Assembly: GCA_017859955.1 (NCBI GenBank)
Contig: JAFNAB010000008.1
Coordinates: 1 to 43,361 of the forward strand
Direction of reading: 5' to 3'
Source: Holophagaceae bacterium
GTDB taxonomy: Bacteria; Acidobacteriota; Holophagae; Holophagales; Holophagaceae
Length of the DNA stretch: 43,361 nucleotides
Each line of letters opens with the position of its first letter. Position 1 is the first letter of the stretch. A program made the position numbers and the translations under genes. Of this stretch, positions 8,378-15,758 are shown one piece after another. Under the pieces are notes generated by a model, which worked only from the letters and a program-made list of their open reading frames with translations, did no database searches and was not told where the DNA came from.

Positions 8378-9064
8378 CTAAACCATCACCATGCTTGAAG
8401 GAGCGGGTGTATCGAAGGAAAGACGGCCATGCTCTAGCCCAAGCACCCGCTTCTTCATCCTTTGGATCAGGTTCCGGTCATGCGTGGCGACCAGCACCGT
8501 GGTCCCCTGTCCATTGATCCGCTCGAAGAGCGACATGATCTCCTGGGCCAGATCGGGATCCAGGTTCCCCGTAGGTTCGTCCGCCAGGAGCACCAGGGGG
8601 TCGTTCACCAAGGCTCGGGCAATGGCCACCCGCTGCTGCTCCCCACCGGAAAGCTGCAACGGGAAGTTGGATAGCTTGTGCTGGAGGCCGACCATCTTGA
8701 GGGCGCGGAATGCCCGATTCTTCTGCTCAGCGTGGCTCACGCCCATGATCCGGAGCACGAATGCGACGTTCTCGTAGACCGTCATGGTATGGATGAGCTT
8801 GAAGTCCTGGAAGACCACCCCCATCTTGCGACGGAGCGCAGGGATTTCCTTTTCCGGCATCTCCCCCAGGCGGTGCCCCGCCAGACGGATCTCACCACTG
8901 GTGGGAACCTGCTGCCTGAAAAGCAGCTTGAGCAGGGAAGATTTCCCGGCCCCGCTGGGGCCGGTCAGGAAGACGAACTCTCCGGCTTCAATATGGAAGC
9001 TGACATCCGCCAGGGCGGTGTGCATCCGCCCGTATTGCTTGACCACATGGTTGAGAACGATCAC
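8378..9064 (-). CDS. ftsE: Cell division ATP-binding protein FtsE
   Basis: ABC-type ATPase which with the membrane protein FtsX regulates septal cell-wall hydrolases. Visible motifs are Walker A GPSGAGKSS, signature LSGGEQQR, Walker B LLADEPT and the ATHD switch. Length 228 aa and the opening MIVLNHVVKQYG fit FtsE. The start is GTG at 9064. It is the last gene of a minus-strand run rlmN - 44-aa ORF - ftsE; the gene beyond it is convergent, so ftsX is not in its usual place. A LolD-type ATPase is the main alternative, but the sequence reads as FtsE. Confidence 0.88.
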   Translation of the reverse strand: MIVLNHVVKQYGRMHTALADVSFHIEAGEFVFLTGPSGAGKSSLLKLLFRQQVPTSGEIRLAGHRLGEMPEKEIPALRRKMGVVFQDFKLIHTMTVYENVAFVLRIMGVSHAEQKNRAFRALKMVGLQHKLSNFPLQLSGGEQQRVAIARALVNDPLVLLADEPTGNLDPDLAQEIMSLFERINGQGTTVLVATHDRNLIQRMKKRVLGLEHGRLSFDTPAPSSMVMV

Positions 9065-9076
9065 GAGCGCTGCCCC

Positions 9077-9211
9077 TCAGGCGTATGGGTCCGGATAGTA
9101 GGGATCTTCCTTGGATCTTTCTGCTGGGGGCTGGTAACGGTTGGCGGCGGGATTCTCTTCCGCAAGCAGCCCGTAGGGATTGTCCTCGTTGATCAGTTCC
9201 TGGCTGGACAT
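9077..9211 (-). CDS. Small protein of 44 aa between rlmN and ftsE, unknown
   Basis: A short ORF from an ATG at 9211 to a TGA at 9077-9079. It has a near-perfect AAGGAGGT ribosome site 5 nt upstream, the best in this operon. The product begins MSSQELINEDNPYG, is acidic, rich in Pro, Asn and Tyr, and ends in DPYYPDPYA. There is no membrane segment, so it is not a shortened FtsX. It starts 22 nt after the rlmN stop and ends 12 nt before the ftsE GTG, so the three genes are probably cotranscribed. Function unknown; it looks intrinsically disordered. Confidence 0.65.
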   Translation of the reverse strand: MSSQELINEDNPYGLLAEENPAANRYQPPAERSKEDPYYPDPYA

Positions 9212-9233
9212 CGCTGACCTCCTTCACACTGGG

Positions 9234-10349
9234 CTAGCAATTTGCGCTCCGAAGCTCGGAGTCCTTCCCGTTCTTGACCAATTGGCCGCAGGCCCCCTGG
9301 ACATCCCGCCCCCTGCTCTTGCGCACCGTGACAAAGCAGCCCCGAGCCTTGAGTCTCGCCACGAATGCATCCACCTGCGCTTCTGCTGGCTCCTTGAAGG
9401 AGGCAGCCTCGTGCTCGTTCATGCGGATGAGATTCACATTGTGACCCCGCCGCAGCTCGCCCATCCAATCAGCCAGGCGATCAGCGTCTTCAGGCGTATC
9501 GTTCTCGCCGCCAACGAGGACGTATTCGATGGTGAGCTTCTCCCGATCCCCCAGGGGCCAGGCCCCCAGAGCCTGGCGCAGACGCGCCATGTTCCAGGCC
9601 CGGTTCACGGGCATGAGGGCGCTGCGAGCCTCGTCGGTGGTGGCATTGAGGCTCACTGCCAACCAGGGGCGGGGCTCCAGGTAAGCCAGACGCTCGATGC
9701 CGGGCACCAGCCCCGAGGTGGAAACGGTGATACGACGGGTAGAGATATTCAAGCCTTTGGTATGATTGAGGATGCGGATGGCCCTATGAACCTGTTCCAG
9801 GTTATGCAGCGGCTCGCCCATGCCCATGAAGACCAGGGTGATGGCGTGGGGACGTTCAGGCCCCAACTTCCGGAGGGCCGTCAGCACCTGCCCCACGATC
9901 TCCCCGGCGGTGAGATTGCGCCGGATGCCCAGGGTTCCCGTGGCGCAGAAGGCACAGCCCATGGCACAGCCGACCTGACTGGAGACGCAGAGCGTCACCC
10001 GAGGATTCCGCACCACCCGGGGCATGTGCACCGCCTCGATGCACTCGCCATCCCCAAGGCGCAGCATCAGCTTGGTGGAACCGTCCTCCGATGCGTGGCA
10101 TTCCGCCACCTCGGGCAGGGCTGTGTCGAAATTCGCCGCAAGCCATTCCCGGATTTCCCGTGAAAGCCGGGGAAAGCCTTCACGGTATTCCCAAGGGCGC
10201 TGGATCATGCCGAAGATATGCTCCCCGCGGCCCGGTGCCCCCATGGCGGTGAACTCCTCGGGGAGTACCCCGTACATCGATAACCGCCCAGCCCGTTCGG
10301 GGGCTGGGCGGTCCCAGGGTTGGGTGTCGAGTTCCACCATGGGGTCCAT
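9234..10349 (-). CDS. rlmN: 23S rRNA/tRNA adenine-C2 methyltransferase RlmN
   Basis: Radical-SAM methyltransferase that adds a C2 methyl to adenine 2503 of 23S rRNA and adenine 37 of some tRNAs. The cluster motif CAMGCAFC holds Cys128, Cys132 and Cys135, and the catalytic C-terminal Cys354 lies in GACGQL. FMGMGEP and SLNATTDE are family hallmarks. Length is 371 aa. The start is the ATG at 10349, with GGGAGGT upstream. It heads a minus-strand operon with the 44-aa ORF and ftsE and is divergent from the DUF2325 gene. Confidence 0.94.
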   Translation of the reverse strand: MDPMVELDTQPWDRPAPERAGRLSMYGVLPEEFTAMGAPGRGEHIFGMIQRPWEYREGFPRLSREIREWLAANFDTALPEVAECHASEDGSTKLMLRLGDGECIEAVHMPRVVRNPRVTLCVSSQVGCAMGCAFCATGTLGIRRNLTAGEIVGQVLTALRKLGPERPHAITLVFMGMGEPLHNLEQVHRAIRILNHTKGLNISTRRITVSTSGLVPGIERLAYLEPRPWLAVSLNATTDEARSALMPVNRAWNMARLRQALGAWPLGDREKLTIEYVLVGGENDTPEDADRLADWMGELRRGHNVNLIRMNEHEAASFKEPAEAQVDAFVARLKARGCFVTVRKSRGRDVQGACGQLVKNGKDSELRSANC

Positions 10350-10387
10350 TCTACCTGCACCTCCCGTATTTCCGTTAAGATTGCATC

Positions 10388-10416
10388 TTGATTTTGAGAC
10401 ACATTCTCATTAAATT
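10388..10416 (+). promoter_or_regulatory. Candidate promoter with Fur-like operator in front of the DUF2325 gene
   Basis: TTGATT (10388-10393) and TAAATT (10411-10416) are 17 bp apart. Exactly between them lies TGAGACACATTCTCA (10395-10409), an inverted repeat with TGAGA/TCTCA arms. It agrees with the 7-1-7 Fur-type consensus at 11 of 14 defined positions. A repressor bound there would block RNA polymerase. Which regulator binds is not known; Fur, PerR or another factor are all possible. Confidence 0.45.
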
Positions 10417-10434
10417 CAAAACCAGGAGGCTGCC

Positions 10435-10743
10435 ATGTGTGTATTGATCGCGGGCGGAGACCGGGTGGATGCCATCACCGACTATCTGCGGAGCCTTGGG
10501 GCCGACGAGATCCTTCACCGCAGCTGTCGCAAGGAATCCGAGGCGGCTCAACCTCTCCCAAGGCGTCTGGACTGTATCCTCATGCTGACGTCCTACCTGG
10601 GGCACTCATCCATGCAGCATCTGCGGGGCGAGGCCAAGCGGCAGGGCGTTCCGGTGCTCTATGCCCGGCGCTCCGTGGTGGATGTGGCCAAGCAGTGCGA
10701 AGGGCCCAATTGCCCGCTCTGGAAGGAGTGCCTCAAAGGTTGA
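10435..10743 (+). CDS. DUF2325 domain protein
   Basis: A 102-aa protein beginning [12 protein letters not shown], the opening of the DUF2325 family, whose biochemical role is not established. It carries six or more cysteines, including a C-terminal cluster Cys88, Cys93 and Cys99 ([12 protein letters not shown]), which suggests metal or Fe-S binding. AGGAGG precedes the ATG. The candidate metal-responsive operator at 10395-10409 fits a role in metal homeostasis. Its last 11 nt overlap the 3' end of the convergent chemoreceptor gene. Confidence 0.82.
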   Translation: MCVLIAGGDRVDAITDYLRSLGADEILHRSCRKESEAAQPLPRRLDCILMLTSYLGHSSMQHLRGEAKRQGVPVLYARRSVVDVAKQCEGPNCPLWKECLKG

Positions 10744-12313
10744 AGCCTTGGACGATGTGCCGGAGGCCCGAAGCCACCTTGGAGAGTTCGTCTGCGGTGC
10801 GGGCGATCTCGTCTACCGTGGCCGCCAGTTCATGGGTCGAGGCCGCGTTCTGCACCAAGCGCTGGTTGGTCTCGTTCATCATGCGGCCCACATCCTGACT
10901 GGTGCGGGCCTGCTCCTGACTGAGGGCACCTATCTCATGAATACCCGAGGCGATGACAGAAATCCGGTTCTGGATGGCCCCAAGGTTCTCCAGGGTCACC
11001 CTTACGCTCTCCACCCCTCCCAGGACGGTGCCCTGGGCCGTCTGGATAAGCTGCTCGATCTCGGTGGCACTCGTGCGACACCTCTCCGCAAGTTTTCGCA
11101 CCTCCTCGGCCACCACCGCAAAGCCTTTGCCCTGGGCCCCGGCCTTGGCGGCCTCGATGGCCGCATTCAGGGAAAGGAGGTTGGTTTGCCGGGCGATGTC
11201 CTGGATTACCTTGACCGCCTGGAAGATCCTCCCCGTGACCTCCTGGATCTCATCCATTCCCCGGGCGGCCCCTTGACCGGCCTCAGCCCCCTGGGCCGCT
11301 TCCTTCACGGCCTGTGAACTCCCTTGTTCATTGGCCTCCACACGTCCAACCATTGTTTCCACGTTCTTGGCCAACCGTTCCATGGCATGGAAGACCTGGT
11401 CTCCTGCATGCTTGAGGTCCTCGCTGACCTTGGCCACATCCGCCACCGTGCGAGCCATCTCTTCGGATGACGCTGCCAATTCGGTGCTGCCCGAGGCGAC
11501 GCGGCCCGCAAAAGTCCCGACCTCAAGCACAGTCCCCCGAAGCTTTCCGTTGTAGTCGTTGAAGGCCAGCGCGGCAGCCGCGATCTCATCATGGGTGGAG
11601 ACTTCCAGCTTGCGGTTCAGGTCACTCTCTTTCAGCCCCTGCACCAGCAGCCGCAGTGGAGCCACAATCCGAGACGAGACCTTGGCCACAAGACCGACAA
11701 CAATAACCACCACGACCAGCGAGGCCAGCAGGATCGTGACCTGGAAGAGCCGGATCTCTCTCTGGACATCGTCCACATATACTCCAGCGCCCACCATCCA
11801 GCTCCACGGCGAGAAATCCTTCACGTAGGCAATTTTCGGATAGAGCCCTTTCTGGTTCGGCTTGGAGAATTCGTACTCGACCAGGCCCCCCTCGGGATTC
11901 TTGATCGCCTCGATCCACTTCTTGTGGATCGCCACCTGAACCGGATCACTGGAGGCTTTCCCGATCAATTCAGCCCGTGGGTGCACCTTGATGGAGCCCT
12001 CGTGATCCTGAACCACCAGGTAGTTCGACTTGTCGAAACGCATGGCCCCGATCAGGGACTGGGCATTCATCTGGGCCTGCTCCCGGCTGAGCCGTCCGGC
12101 CTGAACCTCCGCATCCATCTTCTGGAGGGTGCTCACCCCAAGTTCCACGACCTGGCGCATGGAATCCCGCTTGCCCTGGAGGATGGCCTGTTCCACCCGC
12201 GGAACGATGAATCCGAAGATAAGGATCAGGAAGAACAGCACCGGGGCCATGCTCAGACCCAGCACTTTCCGGGAGAGGGGGCGAACCCGAGTGGAAGAGG
12301 TCTGGCTACCCAT
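10733..12313 (-). CDS. Methyl-accepting chemotaxis protein with single Cache sensor domain
   Basis: A 526-aa transmembrane chemoreceptor. Membrane helix 1 is about residues 17-38, followed by a periplasmic Cache-type domain to about 190 (motifs [16 protein letters not shown] and [13 protein letters not shown]), helix 2 (about 191-213), a HAMP domain, and a long signalling coiled coil. The hairpin tip region ([24 protein letters not shown]) that contacts CheA/CheW is intact. No che genes are nearby. Cache domains of this type often bind small organic acids; the ligand here cannot be told. Confidence 0.93.
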   Translation of the reverse strand: MGSQTSSTRVRPLSRKVLGLSMAPVLFFLILIFGFIVPRVEQAILQGKRDSMRQVVELGVSTLQKMDAEVQAGRLSREQAQMNAQSLIGAMRFDKSNYLVVQDHEGSIKVHPRAELIGKASSDPVQVAIHKKWIEAIKNPEGGLVEYEFSKPNQKGLYPKIAYVKDFSPWSWMVGAGVYVDDVQREIRLFQVTILLASLVVVVIVVGLVAKVSSRIVAPLRLLVQGLKESDLNRKLEVSTHDEIAAAALAFNDYNGKLRGTVLEVGTFAGRVASGSTELAASSEEMARTVADVAKVSEDLKHAGDQVFHAMERLAKNVETMVGRVEANEQGSSQAVKEAAQGAEAGQGAARGMDEIQEVTGRIFQAVKVIQDIARQTNLLSLNAAIEAAKAGAQGKGFAVVAEEVRKLAERCRTSATEIEQLIQTAQGTVLGGVESVRVTLENLGAIQNRISVIASGIHEIGALSQEQARTSQDVGRMMNETNQRLVQNAASTHELAATVDEIARTADELSKVASGLRHIVQGFNL

Positions 12314-12388
12314 GGGAGCCCCCCTTGGCTGTGTCCTGAATATAGGTCCGGCCTGGTCCGGAGCAATCTCAAGACTTAAGAAGGCGTT

Positions 12389-13276
12389 ATGCTTGAGGAC
12401 GTGGTCTGGCGAAACCTCATTCCCCCCCTACTCACCCTGGCCCTGGCCGGGGCCGGTGCCAGTGCATCCAAAACCGTCTATCTCTACACCTACTACGATC
12501 GGAACGGCGGCCTGGTCATCAACAACCTGCCCCCCGCCAGCGTCCGAGGCCAGGGACTCATCCTGAAGCATGTCGGCGTGGGTCACATCCGACTCGCCAT
12601 GAGCCGGGTGGAGATGTCCAAGGTGCTGCGCAGCCCTGAACTGCTGGCCTTGGTGGATGAGATTGCCGCCGCCGAGGGAGTGGACCCCTTCCTGGCCCGG
12701 GCCATCATCCAGGCCGAGAGCGCTTTCAACTACCGCGCCCGCAGCCGGGTCGGCGCCCTCGGACTGATGCAGCTCATGCCCCAGACCGCCCAGCGCTTCG
12801 GTGTAGTGGACCCCTTCGACCCCCGTCAGAACATCTCCGGGGGAACGAAATACCTGAGGTGGCTTATGGACCACTTCAAGGGGGATACCACCAAGGTGGT
12901 GGCCGCCTACAACGCCGGTGAAGGCGCAGTGGAGCGCCACGGCGGCGTGCCGCCCTTCAAGGAGACCCGGGCCTATGTGCCCAGGGTCCTGGACCTGTAT
13001 CACCGAAAGCTGGTGCAGCCCGATCCCAAGGCCGCAGGATCCATGGCCCTGCTCAAGAAGGGGCATGGTGGGTTCCAGGTGGACGAGCGCCCAGCCAAAG
13101 CGGCCAAAAACCCCGAGACACTCCTGGCGGCCAGCACCCCTGCGGCCCCAACCCCTCCGCCCAACCTGAACACCCGCCTCTACCGCTGGACCGATGAAGG
13201 GGGGCGCTTCCACATCAGCGACCAGCCACCCCCAAGGGGCACCCGAGGAGTGAAGGTGACAGGGACTTCGGAATAG
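12389..13276 (+). CDS. Lytic transglycosylase (SLT domain) with flanking DUF4124-like segments
   Basis: A 295-aa exported murein-cleaving enzyme that breaks the MurNAc-GlcNAc bond. A signal-like hydrophobic stretch (residues 9-26) precedes the SLT domain (about 88-205), with catalytic Glu110 in [14 protein letters not shown] and the GLMQLMP and AYNAGEGAV motifs. On both sides are short beta segments that read alike: [20 protein letters not shown] at about 30-49 and [19 protein letters not shown] near the C-terminus. The latter is a DUF4124 motif. A Pro/Ala-rich linker joins SLT to the tail. Divergent from the chemoreceptor. Confidence 0.92.
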   Translation: MLEDVVWRNLIPPLLTLALAGAGASASKTVYLYTYYDRNGGLVINNLPPASVRGQGLILKHVGVGHIRLAMSRVEMSKVLRSPELLALVDEIAAAEGVDPFLARAIIQAESAFNYRARSRVGALGLMQLMPQTAQRFGVVDPFDPRQNISGGTKYLRWLMDHFKGDTTKVVAAYNAGEGAVERHGGVPPFKETRAYVPRVLDLYHRKLVQPDPKAAGSMALLKKGHGGFQVDERPAKAAKNPETLLAASTPAAPTPPPNLNTRLYRWTDEGGRFHISDQPPPRGTRGVKVTGTSE

Positions 13277-13331
13277 ATCCCTTGATCCCAGGGCGCGGTC
13301 TGGGAAACTTATTCTTTGGCCCGGAGGCGTC

Positions 13332-14432
13332 ATGGCAGTTCAGTGCGGCATCGTAGGACTTCCCAATGTGGGGAAATCCACCCTTTTCAATGCCTTGACC
13401 CAGGCGGGGGCCGCAAGCGCCAACTATCCCTTCTGCACCATCGAGCCCAACACCGGCGTCGTGGATGTGCCGGACGCCCGGATGGAGGCACTGGCCGAAA
13501 TCGTCAACCCCCAGCGCATCCTGCCTGCTGCCCAGGAGTTCGTGGACATTGCCGGCCTGGTGCGGGGCGCCAGCAAGGGCGAGGGCCTGGGCAACGCCTT
13601 CCTGGCCAACATCCGGGAGACCGACGCCATCGTCCAGGTGCTGCGCTGCTTCGAGGATGGGGATATCACCCACGTCGAGGGGGCCGTGGATCCTGTCAGG
13701 GACCTGGGCATCATCGACACCGAGCTGATCTTCAAGGACATGGAGTCCGTCGAAAAGGCCCTGGATCGTCATAACAAGACCGCCCGCAGCGGCAATAAGG
13801 AATCCCAGGCCCTGGTGACAGTCCTGGAGAAGGTCAACGCCGCTCTCAACGAGGGCCTATGGGCCCGCACCGTTGACCTGAGCAAGGAGGAGATCCTCCA
13901 GCTCAAGCCCTTCTGCCTCATCACCATGAAGCCCATGCTCCTGGTGGGCAACATCAGCGAGGGGGATATCCCCAACCCCCACGGCAACCCACACTATGCA
14001 GCTCTGGAGAAGCTGGGAGCCGAACGGGGCTGCCCGGTCATCGCCATCTGCTCCAAGCTGGAAGCCGAGATCCAGGAACTCAGCCCCGAGGAGCGCCCCA
14101 TGTTCCTCGAAGAGGCTGGGCTCTCCGAGCCGGGCCTGAACCGCCTGATCCGTGCGTCCTATAGTCTTCTGGGCCTCCAGACTTACTTCACCGCTGGCGT
14201 TAAGGAAGTCCGAGCCTGGACCATCCACGTCGGAGACACCGCGCCCCAGGCCGCTGCCGTCATCCACACCGACTTCGAGAAGGGCTTCATTCGGGCCCAG
14301 GTCATAGCGTATGAAGATTTCATTAAATTTAAGGGTGAACAAGGCGCCAAGGAGGCGGGCCGCATGCGTTCCGAGGGCAAGGAATACATCGTGCAGGATG
14401 GCGATGTCGTGCACTTCCTGTTCAACGTGTAA
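13332..14432 (+). CDS. ychF: Ribosome-binding ATPase YchF (Obg family)
   Basis: Universal P-loop protein of the Obg family that prefers ATP to GTP and binds the ribosome. P-loop GLPNVGKST (about residues 9-17), switch region [10 protein letters not shown], the [10 protein letters not shown] motif and a C-terminal TGS domain ending [11 protein letters not shown] are all present. Length 366 aa is normal. A GGAGG site precedes the ATG. In some bacteria ychF is paired with pth; here it is not. Confidence 0.96.
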   Translation: MAVQCGIVGLPNVGKSTLFNALTQAGAASANYPFCTIEPNTGVVDVPDARMEALAEIVNPQRILPAAQEFVDIAGLVRGASKGEGLGNAFLANIRETDAIVQVLRCFEDGDITHVEGAVDPVRDLGIIDTELIFKDMESVEKALDRHNKTARSGNKESQALVTVLEKVNAALNEGLWARTVDLSKEEILQLKPFCLITMKPMLLVGNISEGDIPNPHGNPHYAALEKLGAERGCPVIAICSKLEAEIQELSPEERPMFLEEAGLSEPGLNRLIRASYSLLGLQTYFTAGVKEVRAWTIHVGDTAPQAAAVIHTDFEKGFIRAQVIAYEDFIKFKGEQGAKEAGRMRSEGKEYIVQDGDVVHFLFNV

Positions 14433-14471
14433 GCGTCTGCCTGCTAGGCTGAGGGCCTGACCGGAAGAAGC

Positions 14472-15734
14472 ATGAACACGACCAAGGGTGGAAAGACTGG
14501 GCGCGAAGCGCCCATCCTGGATCCGCAGCTCATCCGGAGCTGCATGACTGCCCTTCAACAAGAGGGCACGGAGTTCCCCATCAAGGTGGAGGGAACCAGC
14601 ACCCTTCCCTATGCTTCGGTGGCCCTGTCCCTGGAATGGGAAAAACGGCAGTTCATCCTTAAGCTGGTCCGTCCCCTGCCCCACGAGCTGGCGCTGGGGG
14701 CGGTCTTCCGCATGATCTTCTCGGTTTCGGACCAGCGCTACGAGGGCTTGACCACCTTCAAGGGACGGGAGGCCTACCTCCAGTACCGATTCGACCTGCC
14801 CTCGGAGCTCTTCCACTCGGATCGGCGAAGGAACCCTCGCCTGCCCTTCCGTCCCCGGGAATCGGCCTACGTCATTGCCCAGTCCGGCGCCCTGGTGGGA
14901 GTCGGTGTCGCGGGCCCCCTGGCCAACATCGGCATGGGGGGCCTGGCGCTCCGGGTGGACAGGCTCGTGCGTCTTGAGGACAAGATGCGGCTGCCGGTCC
15001 ACGCAGGCTCCCTCGATATCGGTCTTGTCTTCGATCGCCTCCGCCTCCAGGACCTCCCTAGGCTTCCCTTGCTGGAACTGCGCGGGAAGGTGGCCCATCT
15101 GACCTCGAAGGGCTCTGAGATCATCCTGGGATTGGAGTTTGGCGGGCTGGGAGAAGAGGAGGCCCAGGTCCTTTCGGATTGCCTGAGTTTCCGGGAGAAG
15201 CTTTCCAGGGGTTCCTCCAGCGCCCCCCGAGTCAGCCCCGGTTCCGATGCGCCGTCCCGACCCAGAGAGTCTTCGGGAACGTCCGATGAGCCGACCCAGG
15301 ACGAGGGGGAGGGTGCACCCGAACTCGAAGAGGCGGACAGCCCTTTGCGCACACTCCAGCGGCGTACCACCCGTCTGGGCCTCATCATGGCCGCGTCGGA
15401 AACCCGGGATGCCGTCCAGGAGCTCCTGGGGCGCCACGGCTACCTTCGGGTGCAGCTGGCCCGGGACCTCGGCCAGGCCAAGGCCCTCTGGGGCGGGGAA
15501 GGCCCCCGACCGAAGCTGGTCCTCGCCGAGCTGTCCACCGCCCCTCAGACCTTTGAGCAGCTGTTGAAGCACCTGGGGGACATCCCGGGAGTGCTCCTCA
15601 GCGATACCACCGATCCCTCACTGATGATGGGCCTGGACAGCCATACGCGGGCCCTGCCCAACCGCCCTCCCTCGGAGGAGGAGGAAGAGCACTGGATCCG
15701 CACCGTGGATGGCCTAGCGGGCATTGAGAGCTGA
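14472..15734 (+). CDS. PilZ domain protein with extra C-terminal domain
   Basis: A 420-aa soluble protein. Residues 15-110 form a YcgR-like N-terminal domain; residues 115-235 are a PilZ domain with the c-di-GMP motifs DRRRNPRLPF (Arg119, Arg120, Arg123) and NIGMGG (152-157). A Ser/Pro/Glu-rich linker (about 240-300) leads to a C-terminal domain starting RLGLIMAASETRDAVQELL, shaped like a receiver domain but without the phospho-acceptor Asp pattern. It could couple c-di-GMP to motility or secretion. The start has GGAAGAAG upstream. Together with the HD-GYP protein at 4667 it points to c-di-GMP signalling in this organism. Confidence 0.85.
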   Translation: MNTTKGGKTGREAPILDPQLIRSCMTALQQEGTEFPIKVEGTSTLPYASVALSLEWEKRQFILKLVRPLPHELALGAVFRMIFSVSDQRYEGLTTFKGREAYLQYRFDLPSELFHSDRRRNPRLPFRPRESAYVIAQSGALVGVGVAGPLANIGMGGLALRVDRLVRLEDKMRLPVHAGSLDIGLVFDRLRLQDLPRLPLLELRGKVAHLTSKGSEIILGLEFGGLGEEEAQVLSDCLSFREKLSRGSSSAPRVSPGSDAPSRPRESSGTSDEPTQDEGEGAPELEEADSPLRTLQRRTTRLGLIMAASETRDAVQELLGRHGYLRVQLARDLGQAKALWGGEGPRPKLVLAELSTAPQTFEQLLKHLGDIPGVLLSDTTDPSLMMGLDSHTRALPNRPPSEEEEEHWIRTVDGLAGIES

Positions 15735-15758
15735 TTCCGGTTTCTGCTTGTGCCCTGA

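Noticed and set aside
9180-10163. A 327-codon plus-strand frame opposite rlmN and ftsE leader
   Set aside because: rlmN motifs on the minus strand are complete; the plus frame has no ribosome site or family features.
13857-15572. A 571-codon minus-strand frame across ychF and the PilZ gene
   Set aside because: It runs opposite two well-supported genes and has no recognisable domain.
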